From assembly GCF_026004055.1 (NCBI RefSeq), contig NZ_BPIJ01000001.1:806001-870000 (forward strand): a stretch of DNA of 64,000 nucleotides. Direction: 5' to 3'. The notes under the pieces are model-generated. The model was not told the origin of the DNA. It did not search any database and saw nothing but the letters and a program-made list of their open reading frames with translations. The DNA comes from Meiothermus sp. GTDB lineage: Bacteria; Deinococcota; Deinococci; Deinococcales; Thermaceae. The translations under genes were made by a program, and so were the position numbers. Of the stretch, positions 51,278-60,279 are shown one piece after another (the stretch's first letter is position 1; each line of letters opens with the position of its first letter).

Positions 51278-51710
51278 CCTACTGTGTCAAAAGCCTATGC
51301 CCAGACACCCTTACTGTCAAGAGCCGCCTTCTGCTCTACCTGTATGTAGCTGTGGGTTCGCACTACCTGAACTTTTTTAGTGCTGCTTGACTGGGTTACG
51401 GAAGGCGGCCCACTTCCTCAAGGTTTCGCAGGCCACTATCAGTTGGCCCGTAGTGGGGCGCTACTTGCTCGCAAGGTGGGGCGGGAGTGGCGGTCTGTGC
51501 GAAACACGCTTCTGGCCTGGCCCCTGGAGGGAGCTACCAACATGAAAGGCAAGGTACAGCGGGGCGGGCTTGGCGGAGAGTACATGGTGGAAGATGGGCA
51601 GTAAAAAGTAGCCCTCTGTCTGCCCATGAGCCGCGAAGAAAAGCGACACGGGAGGGCTGGAGCTTCAGCGAGAAGGCGTTGTCTTTGGCATGGGAGCTGA
51701 AGCGAAAGGC
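51278..51710. other. 433-bp gap between iclR and the AddB-like gene
   Basis: No convincing gene. An open frame at 51380-51604 (74 codons) has no recognisable domain and no good ribosome site. TGTGTCAAAAGCCTATGC and related AT-rich bases near 51285 may hold the iclR promoter. An inverted pair, GCTTCAGC and GCTGAAGC, lies near 51663 and 51697. Confidence 0.5.
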
Positions 51711-54263
51711 CTAGCCTACGCTCCCCTCACGGCACACATCCTTTACGCTACAGCTACGGCAACGAAAGCCGGGGTTGGGTTTCACCACGCCAGTTTGGTA
51801 TTGAGCGTGGGCCTGCTGCACCCGCTCCAGAAGGTTTTCCAGTGCATTCCAAAGCCGCTCGATGGGCTTTCCATACACCATAATCGGCTGACCCAGCACC
51901 GGCCAGGCCCAGATATACACCTGTCGGATGCGACCTCTGTAAGTCTTGAGCAAGTACCCAGCGGCCCAGCGCTCGCTCCAGCGATCGCGCACCTGCTCTT
52001 CGGCTTCTTCGGGAGGGGTGTTGGGAGCCACAAAGCGATACAGATGGGCTTCGGAACCTTTGCGCAAAACCCCATCCAACCGAGCATGTAGACCTGCTCC
52101 CTCGAGCTTGAAACCCAGGTTCAGCTCGCCTAAAAGGGGGTAATGATGCCGCAACCAACCCTCAGCCTGGGGAAACTGCCGAGAAAGAGCCTCGAGACGT
52201 GCAGGCACCAGGTTTTCCTTGCGCAGTTCGTGTACAAGCTGCTGCCATCCCTCGAGCTCGGGCTCTCTAAGGCCAAGCTGCTCGGCCCAAAGCTGAAAAC
52301 CACACTCTCGGTAGCGTCGCAGGCTCTCAACCGAGGGCGGGCCCAAAGAAACCCGGCCCAGCGGGGCCTGGTAGCCCTCGCTCTGGGCCAGCTCCAGCAA
52401 GCTGGCCGAGGGCAGCTTGGGCAGGTAGGGCGGCCTGGCCTGCTGGAGGAGGAGGGGCTCGGGCTCGAGGGGCCCCTCCTGGCTGGCCTCGGGGTAGGTA
52501 ACGATCACTTCATCGGCGCGGGCCTGGAGTTCCTGCAAGAGCAGCCGATCGCGCCCCAGAAAACGCTTGGGCAACAGGCCCCCGGCCTGCCGCAGGGCTT
52601 CCTCCAGGCTTGCTCTCAGCTCCTCGGGCACGAAATAGTCTTCTTCCTCGCCGGTGCTGTAGGAGCCCTCCACCGCGTAGGTCAGGTAGAGTTTCTTCCA
52701 GCGCTGCCCCGAGGCCAGGGTAGGCGTGAGCAGGGCTACCCCTCCCGGCGGGCGATGCGGCTCGTAGGTCTCGGCCAGCAGGGCCGCCCACCAGTGGCGA
52801 AAATCGGGGCCGGTGGCGATGCGGTGGGCCTCCAAGGCCCGCTCCATCAGGATGGCCCGACGGGGGCTGTGCCGCACCTCGGGGAGTGAGTCCAGGAGTT
52901 CCTGGGCCCAGGCCAGCGAAGGGTGCAGACCGGAGGCATGAAGGGAGTCAAAAGCTGACCCTTCCTCGCCCGGCGGCTTCAGGCGCCCCAGCCAGGAGGC
53001 CCAGACTGTCTGCATCCCTATTTCGGTCGCCAGCCGGGTGATGGCCTCGAGGCCTACCAGACTGCGTTCCAGGGCCACCCGACCCAACGGAGCCAGGTCG
53101 GGCACGGCCAGCAAGCGGGTGGGAGTGGGGTAGTCGGGCAGCTCGAGCAGCTCGAGCAAAAGCCGCCCCTCGGGGGTATCGGCAGCGGTACCGGCCCGCA
53201 TATCCACCAGGGGAAGTCCATACTCGTCGGCCAAGGTCAGGAGTGCCGGAATCCGCGACTCCGGCGCCACCACCGCAATATCCAGAGGTTTTAGCCCTTG
53301 CGCCAGGTCGCGCTTGATTGAGCGCAACACCCAGCGGGCCTCGCTGACCGGGTTCTGGGCACGGTAGGTCTGGGTGTGGATGGTTCGGGGTGCTAGGTGC
53401 TCGTCCGGCACCAACCCCGGCGGGGCTTCCGGCAAGCTGACCCAGACCGGAATGTGGCAGGAGAGAGCCCGCAAGAGGCGAAGCTCGAGCACCCCCAGCT
53501 CGCGGAAACCGTCCACAATCAGGAGGTCAGGCTCGAGGCCGACAGGCGCGAGCCCACTGCCCGAGGAGGCGGGTTCTACAGATTGCGTAGGCCTCGTCTG
53601 ACGCTCGAGGCCGACAGGCGCGAGCCCACTGCCCGAGGAGGCGGGTTCTACAGATTGCGTAGGCCTCGTCTGACGCTCGAGGCCGACAGGCGCGAGCCCA
53701 CTGCCCGAGGAGGCGGGTTCTACAGATTGCGTAGGCCTCGATTTTTGCTCGAGCGAAGCCTGTCCCTGCTCCAGCAAGGCCAGCGCCCCGGCACGAAAGT
53801 CGTCGTAGTCCCAGCGACCCCAGCTCGCCTTGAGTTCCTCGTAGCGGGTGTAGACCTTTTGCAGACGCCGGACCTCGGGGCTGTGGGACGGTAGGGCCTC
53901 GGGGTTGACCCCATTGCGTTTGGCCTCGGCGATGGCACGGGCAAACAAGCGGGCCTCACCAGGGCTGGGCAAGGGGGCCTCGTCGGACATCAGCGCCTCT
54001 CCTACCAGCGCCACCCGGCCCGGCCCGGTCAGAATGGGCTTGAGGCCAAAGCTAGCAGCCAGCAGCCGGTAGTAAAGCTGTTGCGAGGTAAGCACCTCGA
54101 GGCCCAGCACCGCGCCCTTCTGGGTAGCTCGTCGGTAGACATAGGCTTTTTGGACGGGCAAACAAACCCACCATACCCGCTTGCGCTGTTGCAGGTAAGA
54201 GTGTGCGACCTCGAGCAAGCGGGTGGTCTTGCCCGAGGCCGGAGGGCCGACGAGGAGGTGCAC
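51711..54263 (-). CDS. AddB-like recombination protein with degenerate nuclease site
   Basis: The 850-residue protein begins with a helicase-like Walker A (VGPPASGKTTRLLEVAHS) and has a Walker-B-like LLIVDGFRELG after an inserted repeat region. The C-terminal domain has the four-cysteine pattern of AddB iron-sulphur nucleases: C654 (RRYRECGFQLW) and C835, C838, C844 (FRCRSCSVKDVC). The nuclease site has D730 (ARLDGV), but where D/E-x-K should follow it reads LYRFVAP (741-747), so the nuclease looks dead. AddAB-type complexes process double-strand ends for recombination. The UvrD-like gene two genes away may be its partner. Family call good; activity inferred. Confidence 0.82.
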   Translation of the reverse strand: MHLLVGPPASGKTTRLLEVAHSYLQQRKRVWWVCLPVQKAYVYRRATQKGAVLGLEVLTSQQLYYRLLAASFGLKPILTGPGRVALVGEALMSDEAPLPSPGEARLFARAIAEAKRNGVNPEALPSHSPEVRRLQKVYTRYEELKASWGRWDYDDFRAGALALLEQGQASLEQKSRPTQSVEPASSGSGLAPVGLERQTRPTQSVEPASSGSGLAPVGLERQTRPTQSVEPASSGSGLAPVGLEPDLLIVDGFRELGVLELRLLRALSCHIPVWVSLPEAPPGLVPDEHLAPRTIHTQTYRAQNPVSEARWVLRSIKRDLAQGLKPLDIAVVAPESRIPALLTLADEYGLPLVDMRAGTAADTPEGRLLLELLELPDYPTPTRLLAVPDLAPLGRVALERSLVGLEAITRLATEIGMQTVWASWLGRLKPPGEEGSAFDSLHASGLHPSLAWAQELLDSLPEVRHSPRRAILMERALEAHRIATGPDFRHWWAALLAETYEPHRPPGGVALLTPTLASGQRWKKLYLTYAVEGSYSTGEEEDYFVPEELRASLEEALRQAGGLLPKRFLGRDRLLLQELQARADEVIVTYPEASQEGPLEPEPLLLQQARPPYLPKLPSASLLELAQSEGYQAPLGRVSLGPPSVESLRRYRECGFQLWAEQLGLREPELEGWQQLVHELRKENLVPARLEALSRQFPQAEGWLRHHYPLLGELNLGFKLEGAGLHARLDGVLRKGSEAHLYRFVAPNTPPEEAEEQVRDRWSERWAAGYLLKTYRGRIRQVYIWAWPVLGQPIMVYGKPIERLWNALENLLERVQQAHAQYQTGVVKPNPGFRCRSCSVKDVCREGSVG
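53531..53740. repeat. 72-bp in-frame tandem repeat, about 2.9 copies
   Basis: Units start at 53531, 53603 and 53675 (period 72), identical by eye, the third stopping at about 53740. Each adds 24 residues (RPTQSVEPASSGSGLAPVGL and on) to the AddB-like protein, residues ~175-245. Each unit is bounded by CGAGGCC and its inverse GGCCTCG. Confidence 0.95.
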
Positions 54264-54271
54264 GTATTCAC

Positions 54272-54292
54272 TATAGCGTGCTCTTCACAGAC
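54272..54292 (+). repeat. Fragment of the GCTCTTCACAGAC repeat
   Basis: 18 of 21 bases match the inverted module end at 22147-22167. It lies in the 58-bp gap next to the AddB-like start. Confidence 0.5.
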
Positions 54293-54321
54293 GTGTCCGC
54301 CCGAAGGACGCTTCAGCACAG

Positions 54322-54837
54322 CTACCGAATCACCGGCTCTGCCGCCGGAAATCGCACCGGTGAACGCTGGTAGGCTGCCAGCCAGCGAGGGTCGGACAAG
54401 GGCTCGAGATCCGGGCCCAGCACCAGCACCCCCACCACCCGGCCCTGGTGGGTCAGAAAACAGCGGTAACCCCGGGGCTCGCTCACGTACCAGTTGCCCA
54501 GGTTGAGGGTTTGGGCCACCCCCTCAAAGCGCCGAGCGAGCTGGTTGCGCAATCGCAGGGCATCCTGCACCGGGCGATCAAACGCCACCACGGCGATGTC
54601 CTCGAGGCCCAGCGGCACCGGCCTTAGGTCTATGTTCACCGTAAGGCGCGACACCGGCACGCCATCCGCCCCCAGCACCACGCGCAACAAGAAGCGCTGG
54701 GGGGCCATTCGCTCGGCATAGGCGAACTGGGGGCGCAGGGTCTGGAAGAGGGTCAAGCAGCGATTCATCACCGGCAGATCACTCGGTTGGGCAAAAACCG
54801 GAGCCACAAACACCCATAAAAAAAACCAGCGCTTCAA
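54322..54837 (-). CDS. Small secreted protein of unknown function
   Basis: The frame is open from 54879, but TTG 54837 follows GGAGAAG and begins a clean signal peptide (KRWFFLWVFVAPVFAQ), giving 171 residues. The mature part is a mixed alpha/beta domain (FLLRVVLGADGVPVSRLTVN, EDIAVVAFDRPVQDALRLRN, WYVSEPRGYRCFLTHQGRVV) with two cysteines (NRCLTLF, YRCFLT) that could pair. No family recognised. It separates the AddB-like and UvrD-like genes, all on one strand. Confidence 0.65.
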   Translation of the reverse strand: MKRWFFLWVFVAPVFAQPSDLPVMNRCLTLFQTLRPQFAYAERMAPQRFLLRVVLGADGVPVSRLTVNIDLRPVPLGLEDIAVVAFDRPVQDALRLRNQLARRFEGVAQTLNLGNWYVSEPRGYRCFLTHQGRVVGVLVLGPDLEPLSDPRWLAAYQRSPVRFPAAEPVIR

Positions 54838-54935
54838 GGCTTCTCCTCTATTTTTTTGCCAAAGAGCAAAACCTGTCACAACTTACACTCGTCTTTTCTC
54901 AAAATAAACCCATCCACTGAAACCAAGCTGAAGCC

Positions 54936-57329
54936 TCACCCCACCACCTCGAGCCTTGCGTAGCGCAGCGCCAGCCTGCGCACCCCATCCGCAAAGGCCA
55001 CGGTGGCCACCCCATCCTCCAGGTTCACCACCAGTCCGGTGCCAAACTGAATATGCCGCACCTTCTGGCCGGGCTTGAACACGGGCGGTTTGGGGGCAGA
55101 AGACGGCCTGAGGAGGAAGCGCTCGAGGTCGGCAAACTCGCCCGCTGGCCCCTGGCCCGGCGCCACATCGAAGGCCTCCCAGAGGCTTCTGGCCTCGGGG
55201 GAAAGCCCCAGCGCTTCCAGCCAGCCGGCCTGCTCGGCCCGGGCAAAAAGCCGCAGCACCTTGGCGGCCACCTCGGGGGCTTGGGCGGCGTTCCACCACT
55301 GATACAAGTAGCGTTCCAGGCCCAGCCCGTACGCGCCCTGGGCCAGGGCCAGGGTCTGGGCGGTGGAGAGTTCTTCAGGCGGGAGGGCCAGGGCCTCGCC
55401 CACCCGCTCCACCGCCCCCAGCACCTGCGGGTACCCTGCCTCCTGCAAAAAGGGCGAGAGCGGCAGGCTGGAGAGGGCGTACAGGTAGGTATGGGCCGAG
55501 CTACGGGTCAGGGCCACGTAGAAGAGGCGGCGCTCTTCCTCGAGGTTCTCCGAGCCGCTGTAGGGCAGGGTGCCCTGGTTGCAGTCGGGGATGAAGACCA
55601 GGGGCCACTCCAGACCCTTGGCCCGGAAGATGGTCATCAGGGCCACCCGTTCGCGGGGGTCTTGGGCAGGGTCGCCCAGGTGCTCCTGGGCCAGAAGCTC
55701 GAGGTGCCGCAGCAGCTCGGCCACGCTGCCCTTGTCGCGGGCGTACTCCAAAAAAGCCCGCACCCCCTCGGCCCGGCCGGCCCCCACCTCGTAAAAGCCC
55801 GAGGAGCGCAGCAGGTGGCGGCGGTAGTCGAGGCGGGCCTCGAGCGCTTCCAGCACCGCGTGGGCCGAGCCCCGCCCCAGCACCCCGCCCAGCCATTCAA
55901 ACAAATCGGCCAGCTCAATCAGACGCTTGGCCACCCGCTCCTCTGCCCCGGCCGCCTCCACCCTGAGCGCATCCAGAAGCAAGGCCCCCTGCTCCACCCG
56001 CCGCCAGACCGCATCGGCCACGGCCCGGCTCAAATAGCGCTTGGGGGTGTTGTAGATTTGCAGCCAGAAGCGTTTGGAATCCCCTTCCAGAGGGCCCGGC
56101 TGCGCCAGGCGCAGGTAGGCCAGGAGCCCCTGGATCTCCGGGCGCTGGTAGAAGGGGGTGCTGCCCACCACCCGGTAGGGAATCTGCCGCTCGATCAGGG
56201 CCTGCTCGAGGTAGGGCGTCTGGGCATAAAGCCGCACCAGCACCACCATCTCGGAAGGGCGATGGCCCAGGGCCAAAAGCCCGGCAATATCGCTCGCCAG
56301 GCTTTGGGCCTGGGCGGGCAGGTGGGGCTCCAGGCGCACGTGCACCCGGCCCGCAAAGCCTTTGGTCAGGCTCAGGCGCTTGGGCTCGCGCTGCTGGTTC
56401 TGTGCAATCACCCGCCCGGCTAAGGCCACCTGCGGGGCCGGGCAGCGGAAGGTGTCGCGGATGAGGTATTTGCAGGCATTGTAGCGCCGCTCGAACTCGA
56501 GGATGAAGCGCGGGCTGGCCCCCCGCCACTCGTAGATGGTCTGGTCGTCGTCGCCCACCGCCATGTAGTTGCGGTGGGGGGCGGTCACTAGGTCGAGCAG
56601 CTCCGACTGGGCCAGGTTCACGTCCTGAAACTCGTCCACCAGCACGGCCTGGAAGGCTTTTTGCACGGTTTGCAGGATGTCCGGGTGGCGCACCAGCACC
56701 TCCCAGCCCTGCATTAGCATATCGTCGAAGGTAAGCAGCCCGGCCTCGCGCCGCACCTGCTCGAAAAGCCGGTACAGCTCGAGGTACCACTCGAGCCCCT
56801 TGGGCGCTTCGGCCTGCATGGCTACCCTAAGGGCCTGAGGGGGCAGCGCGGCCTCTTCCAGCTTGGCGTACTGCAGGTTGCCCTTGCAGGCCCCCACATA
56901 GCTCAGGAAGTCTTCGGGCTCGAGGTTCTCCAACTCGGGCGCCCAGGAGAGCTTCAACTCGCGGGCCCGCCGCAGGGTACGCTGCAAAAGGGCCTGCTCG
57001 GCGCCCTCTTCCTTGACCTCGGCCAGCTTCAAAAGCCCCTCCGCGGCGGCCTTGCGCACGATGCGGTAGCCCAGCGCGTGCAGAGTGGAGACCTGCACCC
57101 CCTGGGTGTGGGGCCAGCGGGCCAGGGCGCGCCTCAGGTCGTCTACTGCCATGCGGCTGAAGGAGGTGACCAAAATCTTGCGCGGCTCAAACACCCGCTC
57201 GCGCACCAGGCGCTCCAAGCGGTGCACCAGCGCGGTAGTCTTGCCCGCCCCGGCCACCGCAAACACCAGCGCGGGCCCTTCGTCGTGGGCTACGATGGCT
57301 TGCTGTTCGTCGGTCAGGCGCAAAGGCAC
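54936..57329 (-). CDS. UvrD/PcrA-like SF1A DNA helicase
   Basis: The 797-residue protein shows the SF1A motif set: LTDEQQAIVAHDEGPALVFA, Walker A AVAGAGKTTALVHRLERL, SFSRMAVDDLRRALA, VLVDEFQDVNLAQSEL (motif II), VGDDDQTIYEWRGASP (III), FRCPAP (IV region), IFRAKGLEWPLVFIPDCNQG (V) and EEERRLFYVALTRS (VI). The C-terminus ends with a Tudor-like domain (GQKVRHIQFGTGLVVNLEDG), as in UvrD/PcrA. No nuclease domain follows, so it is not a full AddA. GTG 57329 is the likely start. It may act in repair or pair with the AddB-like protein. Confidence 0.9.
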   Translation of the reverse strand: MPLRLTDEQQAIVAHDEGPALVFAVAGAGKTTALVHRLERLVRERVFEPRKILVTSFSRMAVDDLRRALARWPHTQGVQVSTLHALGYRIVRKAAAEGLLKLAEVKEEGAEQALLQRTLRRARELKLSWAPELENLEPEDFLSYVGACKGNLQYAKLEEAALPPQALRVAMQAEAPKGLEWYLELYRLFEQVRREAGLLTFDDMLMQGWEVLVRHPDILQTVQKAFQAVLVDEFQDVNLAQSELLDLVTAPHRNYMAVGDDDQTIYEWRGASPRFILEFERRYNACKYLIRDTFRCPAPQVALAGRVIAQNQQREPKRLSLTKGFAGRVHVRLEPHLPAQAQSLASDIAGLLALGHRPSEMVVLVRLYAQTPYLEQALIERQIPYRVVGSTPFYQRPEIQGLLAYLRLAQPGPLEGDSKRFWLQIYNTPKRYLSRAVADAVWRRVEQGALLLDALRVEAAGAEERVAKRLIELADLFEWLGGVLGRGSAHAVLEALEARLDYRRHLLRSSGFYEVGAGRAEGVRAFLEYARDKGSVAELLRHLELLAQEHLGDPAQDPRERVALMTIFRAKGLEWPLVFIPDCNQGTLPYSGSENLEEERRLFYVALTRSSAHTYLYALSSLPLSPFLQEAGYPQVLGAVERVGEALALPPEELSTAQTLALAQGAYGLGLERYLYQWWNAAQAPEVAAKVLRLFARAEQAGWLEALGLSPEARSLWEAFDVAPGQGPAGEFADLERFLLRPSSAPKPPVFKPGQKVRHIQFGTGLVVNLEDGVATVAFADGVRRLALRYARLEVVG

Positions 57330-57429
57330 AGTTTGGATAGTCTACTCAACACACATTACAGGCGTGAATGGTACATAGCCAACAGCCAAGCCAGTATCTA
57401 CCCGGCGGGCAAAACCAGCCGGTAGCACT

Positions 57430-59289
57430 TCACGCAAACCGGTACAACTTCCCCGAGAGCGTAGCCACATACAGCGCCCCCCGGTAAGGCAGGGGCGGCA
57501 CCTGGATGGGATCCAGGCCCGAAGCCTCGAAGAGCAGCCGCCCGCTCTGGGTGTCCACCCCCAGTACCCGGCCTTCCTCGGTGCCCAGGTAGAGCACCCC
57601 GTGGGCAATGGAGGGGGCCGCCGTGACCTTGCCAACCTCGAGGGCCCACACCTCGTCGCCGGTCTTCTGGTCGAGGGCGTAGAGTTTCCCGGCCCAGCTC
57701 GCAGCATAGAGGTTCCGCTCGTCCAGCGCCGGCGAACCCCACAGCTCGCCCTCGAGGTCGAAGCTCCACTGCACCTCGCGGGTCAGGGGGTCGAAGGCAT
57801 GGATTTCACCGGCCCAGGTGGGGATGAAAAGCAGGCCGCCCCGGGCGGGCAGGGCAGTGTGAACGGCCCCCGTCTCCACCTTGTAGCGCAGGTGCCCGCT
57901 TTGAGGGTCGAGGGCGTACAACCATCCGCCTTCGCTGGCCACCAACAAGAGCCCGCGGTACAGGGTGGGCGAGGCCGAAAGCTCGCTGCCGGCCTGAAAG
58001 CCCCAGCGCAGGGTACCGCTGGTATCCAGGGCATACAAAAAACCATCGCGCCCGGCCAGGTAGATTAGGTCGGCCACCAGGGGCGCGGCGGTAATCTCGG
58101 CTCGGGTGGGAAAGCTCAGGATGGGCCGCCCGGAGAGGGTCATTCCGGTCAGGCGGCCATCCCAGGCCGCCACATACACCCGCTCGCCCGCCACCACCGG
58201 CGGGGCCGAGACCTCGTCGCCCAGGCGCTGGCGGTAGACCGAGCCGTCGGTCAGATCGAGACGGGCGATGCCCTGCCCGGCCCCCACCCACAAGCTGCCC
58301 TCCTGGGCAACCAGCTCCCCCGGCCAGGCCACCTGTCCGGCCAGGTCGAAGGTGCCCCGTAACTCCAGTTGCTCGGGCCGGGCTGGGCCGGTGGGATAGT
58401 GCCCGCTGCGGCTGGCCCCTGCTCGTGGCGTAGCCGAGAGACTTTCGCGGTAACTGCGCAGGGTTTCCTCTAGTATTGCGTGGGCTGCTGCGGCATGGGC
58501 CGGTCGGTCGGTGGGGTTTTTTTGCAAGAGCGACAGAATCAGGCTCGAGGCCTCGGCAGGAATGGCCGGGTTGAGGCTCTGGGGCGGCTTGGGCGGCTCA
58601 TAGACGTGCTGGTAGAGCACCGACTGGTCGTTCTCGCCCTCGAACAAGGGCTTACCGGTAAAGGTGCGGTAAAGCACCGCCCCAAAGCTATACAGGTCGG
58701 CCTGGGGGGTGAGGGGCAGGCCCTTGGCCTGTTCGGGGGCCATGTATTCCGGCGTACCCACGGTAATGCCGGTACGGGTGAAGTGGCGGCTTTCTTGCAT
58801 CAGGTAGGCCAGACCAAAGTCCATCACCTTGGGCTGGCCCTCGGGTGTGACCAGGATGTTGCGCGGGGTCAGGTCGCGGTGGATTACGCCGCGGTGGTGA
58901 AGATGCCCCAGGGCTTCCAGCACCCGCGCCGAGGCCGAGAGGAGGCGCAGGCCCTCGAGGCCGTCCTCAAAGGGGCCCAGACAGTCGTAGCTGCCCCCTT
59001 CCACCAGCTCCATCACAAAATAGGTGCGGCCCTCTTCCTCGCCCAGGTCGAAGACCTGCACCACGCCGGGGTGCGAGAGCTTGGACAGGGCCTTGACCTC
59101 CCGGAAAAAGCGGTTACGCTCGCTGGGGTGCAGGTAAGTATGCAGAATTTTGACGGCCACCAGGCGATCCATGCGCTCATCGGTGGCTCGCCAGACCTCG
59201 GCCATCCCCCCCTCGCCCAGGGGGTCCACAAGCCTGTAGCGTCCGGCCAGCTTCACCTGATTCATGGCACTCATGGGCTCTGCCACCAT
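57430..59289 (-). CDS. Soluble Ser/Thr protein kinase with PQQ-type beta-propeller
   Basis: The 619-residue protein has an N-terminal kinase domain: G-loop PLGEGGMAEVWR (~23-34), Lys in VAVKIL (K47), HRDLTPRN (137-144) and DFG (157-159), then GTPEYMAPEQAKGLP. The usual Lys of HRDLKPxN is Thr (T141). Residues ~310-619 are repeated propeller blades (VAGERVYVAAWDGRLTGMTL, DLIYLAGRDGFLYALDTSGT, YRGLLLVASEGGWLYALDPQ, LDERNLYAASWAGKLYALDQ, AHGVLYLGTEEGRVLGVDTQ). No membrane helix joins them, so it is cytosolic. Deinococcus RqkA, a DNA-damage kinase, has this architecture. ATG 59289 fits a TATATT box. Confidence 0.9.
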   Translation of the reverse strand: MVAEPMSAMNQVKLAGRYRLVDPLGEGGMAEVWRATDERMDRLVAVKILHTYLHPSERNRFFREVKALSKLSHPGVVQVFDLGEEEGRTYFVMELVEGGSYDCLGPFEDGLEGLRLLSASARVLEALGHLHHRGVIHRDLTPRNILVTPEGQPKVMDFGLAYLMQESRHFTRTGITVGTPEYMAPEQAKGLPLTPQADLYSFGAVLYRTFTGKPLFEGENDQSVLYQHVYEPPKPPQSLNPAIPAEASSLILSLLQKNPTDRPAHAAAAHAILEETLRSYRESLSATPRAGASRSGHYPTGPARPEQLELRGTFDLAGQVAWPGELVAQEGSLWVGAGQGIARLDLTDGSVYRQRLGDEVSAPPVVAGERVYVAAWDGRLTGMTLSGRPILSFPTRAEITAAPLVADLIYLAGRDGFLYALDTSGTLRWGFQAGSELSASPTLYRGLLLVASEGGWLYALDPQSGHLRYKVETGAVHTALPARGGLLFIPTWAGEIHAFDPLTREVQWSFDLEGELWGSPALDERNLYAASWAGKLYALDQKTGDEVWALEVGKVTAAPSIAHGVLYLGTEEGRVLGVDTQSGRLLFEASGLDPIQVPPLPYRGALYVATLSGKLYRFA

Positions 59290-59294
59290 TATGG

Positions 59295-59300
59295 AATATA
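59295..59300 (-). promoter_or_regulatory. -10-like TATATT before the kinase gene
   Basis: On the minus strand TATATT is followed by CCATA and ATG 59289 (5-base spacing), with no ribosome site, consistent with a leaderless start. Confidence 0.45.
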
Positions 59301-59321
59301 TTCGAGAAAATAAGGCCGGGG

Positions 59322-60269
59322 TCAGAACAGTCGGTCACCGGGTTGGAGACGGGCACCCCGGGCCCAGTCCGCTGCTAGCATGGGCTTTTTGCCTTCGGGC
59401 TGAACCTCGAGCAGGCTGAGGCCCCCTCCCCCGGTAGCAACCACCAGGGCCTCGGCCATACGCACGACCGTTCCAGGGGCAAGCGGCGGGGTATTCGCTA
59501 AATTCACCGTGCTCGACATACGCACCACTTTTACCCGCTTTCCCCGATACTCAAACCAACTGCCCGGCCAGGGCTGCACCCCCCGGTGGCGGTTGTAGAT
59601 TTCCTGTGCGGTGCGCTCCCAGACAATCTTTCCGTCGTCTTTGTGCAGCATAGGAGCATGGGTGCCCTCCGGGGGCTGGGGGGTGGGTTGCAGGTGCTCG
59701 AGGTCGGCCAGGGCCGCCAGCAGCAGCTCAATGCCCTTGTCACGCAGGCGCTCGGAGAGCTCCAGGGCGGTTTCGTCGGGGCCCACCGGGGTACGCCAGC
59801 GGGCCACCACCGGCCCGGTGTCCATGCCCACATCGGTCTGCATAATGCAAACCGCGGTCTCGGTTTCGCCGTTGATGAGCGTCCACTGCACCGGCGCCGG
59901 GCCCCGGTACTTGGGCAGGTCGGAGGGGTGCAGGTTCAGAAAGCCGTATTTGGGCACCTCTAGCAGCTCGGCGGGGAGGATTTTGCCATACGCCGCGGTC
60001 ACGGCCACCTCGGGGGCCAGCTCCCTAAAAAGCGAGAGAAACTCGAGGTTTTTGCGCAAGCGGGCAGGTTTTTCGACCCGCAGGCCCCTTTCCTCGGCCC
60101 AGGCCGCCACCGGGCAGGGGGTGAGCTTTAGGCCTCGTCCGGCGGGCTTGTCGGGCTGGGTGACCACCAGTACCACCTGGTGTTGGCGGTGTAGGGCCTC
60201 GAGCACCGGCACCGCCCAGGCCGGCGAGCCGAAAAAGGCAATTCGGCGGCGCAGAGGTTGAGAGGTCAT
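59322..60269 (-). CDS. fmt: Methionyl-tRNA formyltransferase
   Basis: Formylates initiator Met-tRNA. ATG 60269 fits the family (RRRIAFFGSPAWAVPVLEAL); the frame is open to 60326 without support. Length 315. Seen: VTQPDKPAGRGLKLTPCPVA, AYGKILPAELLEVPKYGFLN, LHPSDLPKYRGPAPVQWTLI (SLLPxxRG-like with PxxxRGxxP) and MQTDVGMDTGPV, plus the C-terminal domain NRHRGVQPWPGSWFEYRGK. Its partner def lies 62 bp upstream on the same strand, so formylation and deformylation genes form a unit. Confidence 0.96.
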   Translation of the reverse strand: MTSQPLRRRIAFFGSPAWAVPVLEALHRQHQVVLVVTQPDKPAGRGLKLTPCPVAAWAEERGLRVEKPARLRKNLEFLSLFRELAPEVAVTAAYGKILPAELLEVPKYGFLNLHPSDLPKYRGPAPVQWTLINGETETAVCIMQTDVGMDTGPVVARWRTPVGPDETALELSERLRDKGIELLLAALADLEHLQPTPQPPEGTHAPMLHKDDGKIVWERTAQEIYNRHRGVQPWPGSWFEYRGKRVKVVRMSSTVNLANTPPLAPGTVVRMAEALVVATGGGGLSLLEVQPEGKKPMLAADWARGARLQPGDRLF

Positions 60270-60279
60270 GACGGATTGT

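Noticed and set aside
51380-51604. 74-codon frame in the iclR-addB gap
   Set aside because: No ribosome site, no recognisable domain, and codon content unlike neighbours.
53531-53740. CRISPR-like array
   Set aside because: The three units are direct 72-bp repeats without spacers and lie in frame inside a gene.
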